A program made the translations under genes and the position numbers. Shown in pieces: positions 23,074 through 30,858 of a stretch of DNA of 32,558 nt (its first letter is position 1; each line of letters opens with the position of its first letter). Where the stretch lies: positions 1 through 32,558 of the forward strand of contig JAJDNI010000001.1 of NCBI GenBank assembly GCA_022340755.1. Direction: 5' to 3'. The stretch is from Gemmatimonadota bacterium (lineage in GTDB: Bacteria; Gemmatimonadota; Gemmatimonadetes; Longimicrobiales; Gaopeijiaceae). Under the pieces are notes generated by a model. That model did not search any database and was not told the origin of the DNA. It saw only the letters and a list, made by a program, of their open reading frames with translations.

Positions 23074-24189
23074 GTGAAGGTAAACGGAGTCCCCTTTCGC
23101 AGCATCTTCCTCGACGAGGACGGCTGGTCCGTCCGCATCGTAGACCAGACCGCCCTGCCCCACGAGTTCCTCGTCTCCCGTCTCACCGACGTGGCGGCGG
23201 CGGCGCGGGCGATCATGGAGATGAAGGTGCGTGGCGCACCCCTCATCGGCGCCACCGCCGCCTACGGTCTCGCCCTGGCCCTGCGGGCCGACCCGGGAGA
23301 CGCGTCGTTGGCCCGTGCCCGGGTCCTTCTCGATTCGACACGGCCCACCGCGGTCAACCTGCGCTGGGCCCTCGACCGCGTGAGCGCCCAGGTGTCGCAC
23401 CTGCCGGAGTCGGAGCGGGCCTCCGAGGCCTACCGTGCGGCCGCAGCCATCGCCGACGAGGACGTAGAGCGGAACCGCCAGATCGGTGAGCACGGTCTCG
23501 GGCTCATCCGCGACCTGGCCTCCCGGAAGCCCGGCGATGCAGTGGAGATCCTCACCCACTGCAATGCGGGCTGGCTCGCCACCGTCGACTGGGGGACCGC
23601 CACGGCGCCCATTTACCTCGCCCACGACGCCGGCGTGTCCGTGCACGTCTGGGTGGACGAAACGAGGCCGAGGAATCAGGGGGCCAGCCTCACCGCCTGG
23701 GAGCTGGCGGAACACGGAGTTCCCCATACCGTCGTCGTGGACAACGCGGGCGGGCACCTCATGCAACGGGGGCAGGTCGACGTGTGCATCGTGGGAACCG
23801 ATCGCACGACGGCCGCCGGCCACGTCGCCAACAAGGTGGGTACGTACCTCAAGGCTCTAGCGGCCAGAGACAATCACATACCCTTCTACGTGGCGGCACC
23901 GTCGTCGTCCATCGATTGGGGCCTCACCGGATGGCGGGAGATCCCCATCGAGGAACGCCCCGGAGCCGAGGTCGCCCGTGTCCGCGGACGCACCGACCAC
24001 GGCCGCATCGAGACGGTCACCGTGATCCCACCCGGGTCGCAGGTCGCGAATCCCGCGTTCGACGTGACGCCCGCGGAGCTGGTCACAGGGATCATCACCG
24101 AGCGAGGCATCGCGACGGCTAGCCGCGAGGCCCTCGCCCGGCTCTTCCCGGAAAAGGCCACGCCCCGAGGGACGGAGGGATCGGCATGA
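23074..24189 (+). CDS. mtnA: Methylthioribose-1-phosphate / 5-deoxyribose-1-phosphate isomerase
   Basis: The protein has 371 residues from GTG 23074; the frame is open from 22954 but the added part is basic and non-conserved. Motifs match the aldose-1-phosphate isomerase (eIF2B-like) family. MKVRGAPLIG is near the substrate site, HCNAGWLATVDWGTA carries the catalytic-type Cys, VDETRPRNQGASLTAWEL follows, and GTDRTTAAGHVANKVGTY carries the acid Asp. It converts 5-methylthioribose-1-phosphate, or 5-deoxyribose-1-phosphate, to the ribulose form. Its stop overlaps the aldolase start by four bases, so product and next enzyme are coupled. Confidence 0.88.
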   Translation: MKVNGVPFRSIFLDEDGWSVRIVDQTALPHEFLVSRLTDVAAAARAIMEMKVRGAPLIGATAAYGLALALRADPGDASLARARVLLDSTRPTAVNLRWALDRVSAQVSHLPESERASEAYRAAAAIADEDVERNRQIGEHGLGLIRDLASRKPGDAVEILTHCNAGWLATVDWGTATAPIYLAHDAGVSVHVWVDETRPRNQGASLTAWELAEHGVPHTVVVDNAGGHLMQRGQVDVCIVGTDRTTAAGHVANKVGTYLKALAARDNHIPFYVAAPSSSIDWGLTGWREIPIEERPGAEVARVRGRTDHGRIETVTVIPPGSQVANPAFDVTPAELVTGIITERGIATASREALARLFPEKATPRGTEGSA

Positions 24190-24818
24190 AGAGCCGAGAG
24201 CAGGTCGAAGTGTCCGTGGTAAACGCGGCGAAACAGATGAGCGCGCGCGGGCTCAGCCGGGGCACCTCCGGCAACGTCAGCGCCCGAGTGGACGACGCTA
24301 TGTGGGTGACGCCGTCCGCCCTCCCCTACGCGGTGATGGAGCCCCACGACCTGGTCCTCGTGGACTGGGACGGCAACACCCTGCAGGGGAGCCGGAAGCC
24401 CACAACCGAATGGCCCCTGCACGCCGCCCTCTACCGAGCTCGGCCCGATGTCGGAGCCGTCGTGCACGCGCATGCTCCTTTCTGCACGACCTTGGCCACG
24501 CTTCGGCGGGGCATCCCGGCCTTTCACTATATGGTCGGGGTGGCGGGCGGCGACTCCATCCGATGTGCGCCCTACGCCACGTTCGGCACCCCCGAGCTCG
24601 CGGTCGCCGCGGTGGACGCGCTACGCGACCGCCGCGCGTGTCTCCTCGCCAACCACGGGATGGTGGCGCTGGGCGATTCCCCGGGGGCGGCGCTGGAGCT
24701 GGCGGCGGAGGTGGAAACCCTCGCGGAGCTCTACTGGCGCGCGCTCCAGGTCGGGGAGCCTGTGCTTCTCAATGCCGAGCAGATGGCGGATGCGCTGGAT
24801 CGGATCAGGACCTACTGA
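24186..24818 (+). CDS. Class II aldolase (5-methylthioribulose/5-deoxyribulose-1-phosphate aldolase type)
   Basis: The protein has 210 residues and an ATGA overlap with mtnA. It belongs to the FucA/AraD-like class II aldolase family. Phosphate-binding GTSGN is at 26-30 and catalytic Glu75 lies in TEWPLHAALY. Zn ligands are His94 and His96 in VHAHAPF and His157 in ANHG. In the DHAP shunts, enzymes of this kind split 5-methylthioribulose- or 5-deoxyribulose-1-phosphate into dihydroxyacetone phosphate and an aldehyde. With the deaminase and isomerase beside it that role is favoured over fuculose-phosphate aldolase or MtnB dehydratase; MtnB would usually come with MtnC/MtnD, which are not seen. 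It overlaps the convergent exporter gene by seven bases. Confidence 0.8.
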   Translation: MKSREQVEVSVVNAAKQMSARGLSRGTSGNVSARVDDAMWVTPSALPYAVMEPHDLVLVDWDGNTLQGSRKPTTEWPLHAALYRARPDVGAVVHAHAPFCTTLATLRRGIPAFHYMVGVAGGDSIRCAPYATFGTPELAVAAVDALRDRRACLLANHGMVALGDSPGAALELAAEVETLAELYWRALQVGEPVLLNAEQMADALDRIRTY

Positions 24819-26200
24819 ACCGCTAACCAGTAATCCTTGAACACCACCGTCGACAGCAGGAAGCCCAGCGGCACGTTCACCGCGACGCCTACGCAGAAGG
24901 CCCAGAACGGTGGCATGCCGAAACGGGCCAGCTCGCGAAACCTCGTCGTCAGCCCGATGCACAGGAACGTGAACACGAAGGTCCAGGTGCGCAGCGTCTT
25001 GATGGGGCTGATGAGGCGCGACCCGATGTCACCGGCCACGTCGGGGGACGCGCTGGCGACGAGCACGCTCATGATCACCGAAGCCACGAAGAAGCCCAGG
25101 ACGAACTTGGGGAAGCGTGCCCAGATGACACCTGCGTGCACGCCGGGGCGACCCGAGGATGGGGCGCCATCGGCTGCGGCGCCGTCGTTCGCCGTGTTCC
25201 CGTTGCCCTTCTCCCACAGGGTGGACGACACGATGGCGAGGACGAAGGCCCAGATGCCGATCCAGATGTCCCGCCCGATGACCTTCATGAGCGTGAAGGT
25301 CTGGATGGCTGCCTCGGTCCCGCTGTGGGACGCGATGGTCTGGGCCGCGGCGTAGCCCGCTGCGTCGGCGAACTCGGACGTACCGATCCAGGCCCCCGCC
25401 ACCCCCGGCGCCAGTCCCAGCGCGCGGCTCGCCAGCGGCAGGAAGAAGATCATCACCAGGGCCCAGAGCGACACGATGGAGATGCTTATGGCAACGTGCT
25501 CCTTATCCGCCTTCACGGCGCCTCCGACCGCGATGGAGGCGGACACGCCGCATACCGCCCCACCGGCCCCCAGCACCGCTCCGAATCGCTTATCCAGACC
25601 GAAGACCCTGGTACCCACGAAGAACATCGTGAGCCAGGTGCACAGCGAAACAATGGTGGCCTGCAGGAACGCCACCGGCCCCGCCGTGACGATGGCCGTG
25701 AGAGGGAGGGTGGCGCCGAGCAGCACGATGCCCGTCTTGATGTAGTACTCCGTGCGCAGAGACGCGTCGAGCCACCCGGGCATAGGCGCGAGGTTGCCCA
25801 CCAGGAGCCCGAGGATGAGCGCGACCAGCGGCGCCTCCAGGCTGTAGGTGTGAAAGAAGCGGCTCTGGCTCACCACGAGGATGAGCACCGAGACCACGTA
25901 GATGAGCGCAAACCCCGGTAGGTAGTGCGCTACCTTGTGGCCCATGACGGCGGTGCTCACGGTGAACACCAGGGCGAAGACCAGGAACAGGGCGACGTAC
26001 CAGGTCCAGCTCGCGGCGAAGTGTGCCCATACGCGCGTGAGGGCCGTCCAGTCCTGAGGCGGGCTTACCGCCAGGGGCCCGACGGTGGAGCCTCCGTAGA
26101 AGAAACCGATGGCGACGCCGATGATGCCCAGCCCCAGCCACACCGCCCACCAATCCTCTTTCTTCCACAGATCGGAGATGCCGCCTTCCTTCGTCGTCAT
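24812..26200 (-). CDS. YeiH/UPF0324-family putative sulfate exporter
   Basis: The protein has 462 residues and about 12 hydrophobic helices. The core from residue about 120 on has family landmarks: LILGLLVGN, KTGIVLLGA, GAGGAVCGVSASIAVGGAV, GTSEFADAAGYAA, and a closing region with FLCIGLTTRFRELA. About 110 N-terminal residues with two or three extra helices make it longer than typical YeiH proteins of around 350 residues. A polar loop (about 325-350) is poorly conserved in type. Family members are annotated as putative sulfate exporters, without firm biochemistry. With the three TauE genes, this adds to the sulfur-oxyanion export capacity of the region. Confidence 0.85.
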   Translation of the reverse strand: MTTKEGGISDLWKKEDWWAVWLGLGIIGVAIGFFYGGSTVGPLAVSPPQDWTALTRVWAHFAASWTWYVALFLVFALVFTVSTAVMGHKVAHYLPGFALIYVVSVLILVVSQSRFFHTYSLEAPLVALILGLLVGNLAPMPGWLDASLRTEYYIKTGIVLLGATLPLTAIVTAGPVAFLQATIVSLCTWLTMFFVGTRVFGLDKRFGAVLGAGGAVCGVSASIAVGGAVKADKEHVAISISIVSLWALVMIFFLPLASRALGLAPGVAGAWIGTSEFADAAGYAAAQTIASHSGTEAAIQTFTLMKVIGRDIWIGIWAFVLAIVSSTLWEKGNGNTANDGAAADGAPSSGRPGVHAGVIWARFPKFVLGFFVASVIMSVLVASASPDVAGDIGSRLISPIKTLRTWTFVFTFLCIGLTTRFRELARFGMPPFWAFCVGVAVNVPLGFLLSTVVFKDYWLAVQ

Positions 26201-26255
26201 GGCATGTGCTCCCTGGTGCAGGTGGACGGGCAGGGAGAACTTCTATAGTGGTCCG

Positions 26256-26296
26256 CCGGCCTCCGACGGCCGGGGCGGTCGCCCTTGCGGCGACCG
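26256..26296. repeat. Two adjacent perfect inverted repeats in the exporter/HEAT-protein intergenic region
   Basis: CCGGCC/GGCCGG (26256-26261 and 26268-26273, six-base loop) is followed directly by CGGTCGCC/GGCGACCG (26276-26283 and 26289-26296, five-base loop). No T-run follows on either strand. They lie between divergent starts, so they may be operators or leader hairpins; they are not terminators by position. Confidence 0.55.
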
Positions 26297-26338
26297 TGCC
26301 CAGGACCGCACGTCGAACGTCATCCCGGTGGATCGTTC

Positions 26339-26995
26339 ATGCGTTACGAGTTGCGCGACCTCATCGCCCAGGGACGTCCGGAGGGCGTCGCCGAAATCGC
26401 CGCACAATCGAGACGAGTGCTGGGCAAGCTCGTGGCCCTCACCTACGACCCCGACCCGGACGTGGCATGGGGTGCGGTGCGCGCCATGGGCGTCGCCGCC
26501 GCGCGCGTCGCGGACGACGACCCGGACTTCGTTCGCCAGCACCTCAGACGCCTGCACTGGCTCCTGCAGGAGGAATCCGGGGGAGTCTGCTGGCACGCGC
26601 CGGAAGCCATGGCGGAGATCGTGGCTCGCCGTTCGGATCTGTTCGAGGACTATGTCCCCATCGTGGTCCACCTCATGCTGGAGACCGCCGCGGAGGACCT
26701 CGAGCACTTCCGCGCCGGCATGCTCTGGGCGGTGGGCAGGCTCGGTGGGCTGGCGGCTTCCGTGGTGGCGGATGTCCTCCCCGGCATCGAGGCGGCGCTC
26801 GATCATCCCGATCCCCAGGTCCGTGGAACGGCGGCGTGGTGCCTCGGTCGCCTGGGCCGCACGGCGGCGCTCGCCGACCGTCCCGAGCTCCTGGCCGACA
26901 GCGATGAGTGTGCCCTCTACGAGGACGGCGCGCTCCACACCCTCACCGTGGGACGGCTGGTTGGGGCAGCCCTCGGCGTCGAGCCGCAACCGTAG
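26339..26995 (+). CDS. HEAT-repeat protein, DVU0298-like
   Basis: The protein has 218 residues from ATG 26339. It is almost wholly alpha-helical, with HEAT-type units such as DPDPDVAWGAVRAMGVAA and HPDPQVRGTAAWCLGRLG, the D-x-x-V-R/W-x-x-A-x-x-x-L-G pattern of helical repeats. A central W-H-A-P-E-A segment is also present. Similar proteins occur in sulfate-reducing bacteria (DVU0298 family, recalled rather than searched). The role is likely protein-protein interaction; no catalytic motif is seen. It is divergent from the exporter and ends 15 bases before the convergent cobA/hemD gene. Confidence 0.72.
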   Translation: MRYELRDLIAQGRPEGVAEIAAQSRRVLGKLVALTYDPDPDVAWGAVRAMGVAAARVADDDPDFVRQHLRRLHWLLQEESGGVCWHAPEAMAEIVARRSDLFEDYVPIVVHLMLETAAEDLEHFRAGMLWAVGRLGGLAASVVADVLPGIEAALDHPDPQVRGTAAWCLGRLGRTAALADRPELLADSDECALYEDGALHTLTVGRLVGAALGVEPQP

Positions 26996-27010
26996 AAGGG
27001 TCATCGCTTC

Positions 27011-28669
27011 TCAATCGCCGAGCCTTCCAGCGGCGACGCCGGCTGGTGGCTGCGCCACGTGCCCCGGCGCGACCTCCGCGAGGATCGCCTCCACCAGCGC
27101 CTGCGTCGTGTGCGGTGAGGCCTCCACGGCGGGCTGGAGCCCAGACTCCTTCAGCGCCGCCGTCGTCACCGGGCCGATGCTGGCCAGCCGGGGATAGCGC
27201 AGGTCGTCGCCGTAGAGGTGGACCAGGGCCCGAGCCGCGGCGCTGCTGGTGACGGCCACCCACTGGATCTCACCCGAGGCGAGGGCGGCCACGACGTCCG
27301 GGTCCGGCACCAGCTCATCGGTGCTCTCGTAGGCCGCGACCTGCTCGAGACGGGCTCCGCCCCCTTCCAGCTCGCGCGCCAACGCCTCGCGTCCGCGGTT
27401 CGCCTGAACGAGGAGGACCCAACGTCCCCTCACGTGATCCAGAAGGGTCTCGGCGAGGGTCCGGCTGGCGGACTCCTCGGGAACCAGGTCTGCCCTGAGA
27501 CCCCATCGGATCAGTCGCTCCGCGGTCCCACTACCCAGAGCCGCGAGCTTCGCGCTCCCCAGCCGCCGGGCGTCGCCGCCCCGGGTCATCAGGCGCCCGA
27601 GGAACTGGTCAACCCCGTATTCGCTGGTGAACACGAGCCAGTCGTACTCGTGGATTCGATCGAGGACCCGATCCACCGGCTCCCAGTCCGCAGGCGGTCC
27701 GATACGCAGGACCGGCGCGGCCAGGACGTCGGCGCCCAGCGCCGTGAGCCTTCCCCGGAGACGGGCGGAGGTCATTCTCGATCCCGGAACCAGGACCTGG
27801 GTTCCGAAGAGCGGGCGCGACGAGAACCACGAGTCGCGGGGAGCGCGGTCCACCACCTCCCCAACGGCGAAGAGCGCGGGTGGACGGACCTTCAGAGTGG
27901 CCACGACCTCCGCTACCGTGCCCAGGGTGCACCGCACCATCTGCTGGTCCGACCGCGTGCAGTGCCGGACGATGGCGACCGGCGTGTCCGGCGATCGTCC
28001 ACGGGCCAGGAGCTCACGGCTCCAGTCCTTGCAGCGGCCCACACCCATGTAGAAGATCAGCGTCCCCGGGAACGAAGCCAGGGAGTCGTAGTCGAGGCAC
28101 GACTCGGTCTTGTCGTCCCGCTCCCGCCCAGTCACCAGCGCCACGGCGGAGGCGTCGTGCTGTTGGGTGATGGGAAGCTCGCAGTACGCTGCCAGGGCCA
28201 GACCCGACGTGATCCCGGGGACGATCTCGAATGGGATGCCCGCGTTCCGGAGCGCCTCCGTCTCGTCGGCGCCCCGTCCGAAGACGGAAGGATCTCCACC
28301 CTTGAGGCGCACAACCGAACGTCCCGCTCGAGCCTCCGCGATCATCCGCTCGGCGATCTCCGCCGGGGTGAACATGCGCCCACCACGCTGTCGCCCCAGG
28401 GGCACCAGCTTTGCCGAGGGGGACGCGTGCTCGAGAAGCTCGGCGTTGGCCAGGTAGTCGTAGAGCACTATGTCGGCGCGGTGGAGGCACTCCACCCCCC
28501 TCACGGTGATGAGCCCCGGATCGCCGGGACCGGCGCCCACCAGGTAGACCGTGCCGGGCCGCGTGCCGTCGGCGGACGGTTCGGGCTCTTCGAAGTCGAC
28601 GGAGAGATCCAGCGCATCTTCGCCGGAGAGAACCAGCGGACCAGCCGGACCCACGACGATGATGCTCAC
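27011..28669 (-). CDS. cobA-hemD: Uroporphyrinogen-III C-methyltransferase / uroporphyrinogen-III synthase fusion
   Basis: The protein has 552 residues from GTG 28669, which overlaps the cbiX stop as GTGA; ATGs at 28681 and 28687 are alternatives. After about 38 variable residues the SUMT domain (about 39-285) shows VYLVGAGPGDPGLIT, VRLKGGDPSVFGRG, VPGITSG and a Y-M-G-V segment. It methylates uroporphyrinogen III twice to precorrin-2 using SAM. The HemD domain (about 290-540) shows VLVPGSR, DWLVFTSEYGV, VTSSAAARALV and IGPVTTAAL, and cyclises hydroxymethylbilane to uroporphyrinogen III. The fusion channels tetrapyrrole towards siroheme. It is the last gene of the dsrL-dsrN-hemA-cbiX unit. Confidence 0.92.
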   Translation of the reverse strand: MSIIVVGPAGPLVLSGEDALDLSVDFEEPEPSADGTRPGTVYLVGAGPGDPGLITVRGVECLHRADIVLYDYLANAELLEHASPSAKLVPLGRQRGGRMFTPAEIAERMIAEARAGRSVVRLKGGDPSVFGRGADETEALRNAGIPFEIVPGITSGLALAAYCELPITQQHDASAVALVTGRERDDKTESCLDYDSLASFPGTLIFYMGVGRCKDWSRELLARGRSPDTPVAIVRHCTRSDQQMVRCTLGTVAEVVATLKVRPPALFAVGEVVDRAPRDSWFSSRPLFGTQVLVPGSRMTSARLRGRLTALGADVLAAPVLRIGPPADWEPVDRVLDRIHEYDWLVFTSEYGVDQFLGRLMTRGGDARRLGSAKLAALGSGTAERLIRWGLRADLVPEESASRTLAETLLDHVRGRWVLLVQANRGREALARELEGGGARLEQVAAYESTDELVPDPDVVAALASGEIQWVAVTSSAAARALVHLYGDDLRYPRLASIGPVTTAALKESGLQPAVEASPHTTQALVEAILAEVAPGHVAQPPAGVAAGRLGD

Positions 28670-29106
28670 GGCGCCCACCATCCCCATCGTCCGGGGTGCG
28701 GCCTGGGCTCGGTCTCCCAGGACCGTCGTCCCGATACGATGCCCGATTCCTCGAGGGTCCTCTGGGCGATGCGCGCCAGCGCTTCCCGGAACTCCGGATC
28801 TTGTCCCACGGGAGGGAGCTGTTCGATCTGGGCCCCCGGAAAGGCTCGACGGACCGAATCCACGAGCGGCCGGATGTCCCTCTCCACGTGGCCTTCCTCG
28901 GCCAGGAAGAGAGGTAGCACCTTCAGCCCGGTCACCCCGCCCGCGACCGCCTCGGAGACCACTTCCTCGAGCGTCGGGGGTGTGCGCTCCATATACGCCA
29001 GGCGTACGGTATCCTCCCCGAGCTCACGGCGCAGAGAGTCCACGACTCGTTCGACGGACGACCGCCATCGCCGATCGCGGCTACCATGGGCGATGAGGAT
29101 GAGCAT
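28666..29106 (-). CDS. cbiX: CbiX-type small sirohydrochlorin chelatase
   Basis: The protein has 146 residues. The start MLILIAHGSRD carries the metal-binding His of CbiX/SirB chelatases. LKVLPLFLAEEGHVERDI holds the second conserved His, and the intervening ERTPPTLEEVV matches the family. At about 120 residues of chelatase fold plus a short tail it is the one-domain CbiX(S) form, which works as a dimer. It inserts Fe2+ or Co2+ into sirohydrochlorin. Next to dsrN and the SUMT gene, Fe insertion to siroheme is more likely than cobalt. It starts six bases after the hemA fusion stop and overlaps the SUMT/HemD start. Confidence 0.88.
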   Translation of the reverse strand: MLILIAHGSRDRRWRSSVERVVDSLRRELGEDTVRLAYMERTPPTLEEVVSEAVAGGVTGLKVLPLFLAEEGHVERDIRPLVDSVRRAFPGAQIEQLPPVGQDPEFREALARIAQRTLEESGIVSGRRSWETEPRPHPGRWGWWAP

Positions 29107-29112
29107 GGCGCG

Positions 29113-30858
29113 TCATACCGTCCTTTCGGCCGGCACCGTCCGGCCTCCGTTGGGATCCTGGCCTCCCTTTTCGGAGAGAAGGGCGACCAGGTGCTTTTCG
29201 ATCCAATCCTCGACGTCCGCGACTGCCTCCGAGAATCCCCGGCTGGTGGTGGTGATGGCGACGTGGGCGGCCACCGCACGGTCCAGATCCTTCGCCGACC
29301 AGGTGTGCACGCCCGTCGGGGTCGTCCGCCCGGACCGGCCGATGGAGCCCGATGAGTTGAAGTCCACCACCGTGAGGGGATGCGCCGCGAAGTCCCTCAG
29401 CCCCAGGAGCATCGCGGCATCCCAGACGGGCTCCGCCTGGTCGATGCCGAAAACCACCACGTCGGCCACGGACACGGCCTTCAGCACCCGCTCGTCGCGG
29501 TACCCGTGGACACGAAGGCGTCTGCCACTCCCGACGGCGCTTCGCAACTCCTTCATCTGGCCGTGGTGGTCACGGTATACCACGGTGAGCTGCCGCTCGG
29601 GAACCAAGTGCTCCGTGCGGAGAGCCGAAAGCACCGCGCGTGAAGTGGTGGACCCCCCGACGACCACATAGCGGAGCTCCGCAGGGCGCAGCTCGTCCAG
29701 CTCGAACATCCGCGCCATGGCCGCCGCACAGTACCCGGTGCTGAAGCCACCCCAGGCCGTGCGGGCATTGACCTCCTTGGCCGCAGCCAGGGCGTCCAGG
29801 GTCAGCGCTCGAATGCGAGGCCCGGCAATGCCGGCACATTCGGCGGAGTGGCACGCAGTCTCCAACTGCGCGGCGACGTCCCTGTCCCCCGGGAGATCGC
29901 TGTTCAATCCGCACACCGTCCGCAGGAGGTGTTGGTACGCCGCTTCACGACGCAGAACGCCCACGTGCAGGCCCGGCGGCTCTGCGCCGAAGAGGCCCCG
30001 CCGCAACTCTTCCTCCAGGCGCCGTCCCGCCCAGGGGCCTCCCTGGCCGGGAAGCCACGCGTACAGCTCGACACGCTGACACGTGTTCCAGACCATCGCC
30101 TCCCGCACTGGAGTGGTCTCCCGCACCAGGTCCAGAAAAGCGTGCAGCGCCCGGTGGGACTTCTTCACCTTCGCGAAGGCGCGGGCCTCACTGGCGGGGA
30201 GCGAAGGACCACGCGCCGAGTGCCTCCCCCTGCGGACATGGGCACCCACCATCAAGAGCGCACCCTCGTCGGCGCCTACGATGGAGCGCAGGAGATCGCG
30301 GTCCCGAGCGGGGTCTTCTCCAATGCACACGTGCGCCGGCTCCGCGGCTCCGACCTCTTCCGACGAGCTCCCGTCTCTGCTCCCCCCGGAGCGGTCCAGG
30401 AATCCGGCGATGCGATCCCGGGTGCGTCGGGCATGGGCTGGATCCCGCCCGTCGGTGAAGACCGCCACCGTGGCGTCGTCTCGACGAAGCATGGCCCCGA
30501 ACGTCAGCTGCGAGCGTCCGGCGGACGACGCGTCGCACACGAGGGCGCCCACCTCGGCAGCAGCCTCGGCGACCGCTTCGTTCAACTCATCGTCGTCGGT
30601 CGCGGCCACCACCAGGAAGGCGCCGTCCAGATGCTCGGCCTCGAAAGGTGTGGCCAGATGCCGGATGGTGCCCGCGGTGGCCGCTTCCGCGAGCCCGTGT
30701 GTCACCTCCGGAGCGATCACGATCACCTCGGCACCGCAGCTCGCCAGGGTGAGCGCCTTGCGGGTCCCGATGACGCCACCCCCAACCACGAAGCAGCGCC
30801 GCCCCCGCAGGTCCAGCCCTACGGGAAAGAACCGGAGACCTTCCGACCCGGCGCTCAC
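29113..30858 (-). CDS. hemA: Precorrin-2 dehydrogenase / glutamyl-tRNA reductase fusion
   Basis: The protein has 581 residues. Residues 1-155 form a Met8/CysG-N domain: FFPVGLDLRGRRCFVVGGG, G-x-G-T-R-K NAD site and FTDGRDPAHAR, oxidising precorrin-2 to sirohydrochlorin. A variable linker follows (about 156-195). The rest is HemA-like: VGAHVRRG-type start, VWNTCQRVELYAW with catalytic Cys260, an NADP site VVVGGSTTSRAVL and a DFNSSGSIG segment. HemA reduces Glu-tRNA to glutamate-1-semialdehyde for 5-aminolaevulinate. The HemA middle motif (normally G-L-x-S-x-x-x-G-E-x-Q-I) is degenerate, GLNSDLPGDRDVA, so activity may be altered. It overlaps dsrN by four bases. Confidence 0.87.
   Translation of the reverse strand: MSAGSEGLRFFPVGLDLRGRRCFVVGGGVIGTRKALTLASCGAEVIVIAPEVTHGLAEAATAGTIRHLATPFEAEHLDGAFLVVAATDDDELNEAVAEAAAEVGALVCDASSAGRSQLTFGAMLRRDDATVAVFTDGRDPAHARRTRDRIAGFLDRSGGSRDGSSSEEVGAAEPAHVCIGEDPARDRDLLRSIVGADEGALLMVGAHVRRGRHSARGPSLPASEARAFAKVKKSHRALHAFLDLVRETTPVREAMVWNTCQRVELYAWLPGQGGPWAGRRLEEELRRGLFGAEPPGLHVGVLRREAAYQHLLRTVCGLNSDLPGDRDVAAQLETACHSAECAGIAGPRIRALTLDALAAAKEVNARTAWGGFSTGYCAAAMARMFELDELRPAELRYVVVGGSTTSRAVLSALRTEHLVPERQLTVVYRDHHGQMKELRSAVGSGRRLRVHGYRDERVLKAVSVADVVVFGIDQAEPVWDAAMLLGLRDFAAHPLTVVDFNSSGSIGRSGRTTPTGVHTWSAKDLDRAVAAHVAITTTSRGFSEAVADVEDWIEKHLVALLSEKGGQDPNGGRTVPAERTV

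Noticed and set aside
27218-29671. An 817-residue plus-strand frame opposite the cobA-hemD, cbiX and hemA genes
   Set aside because: It spans three genes with firm motifs on the minus strand and has no domain itself; long antisense frames are expected at this GC content.
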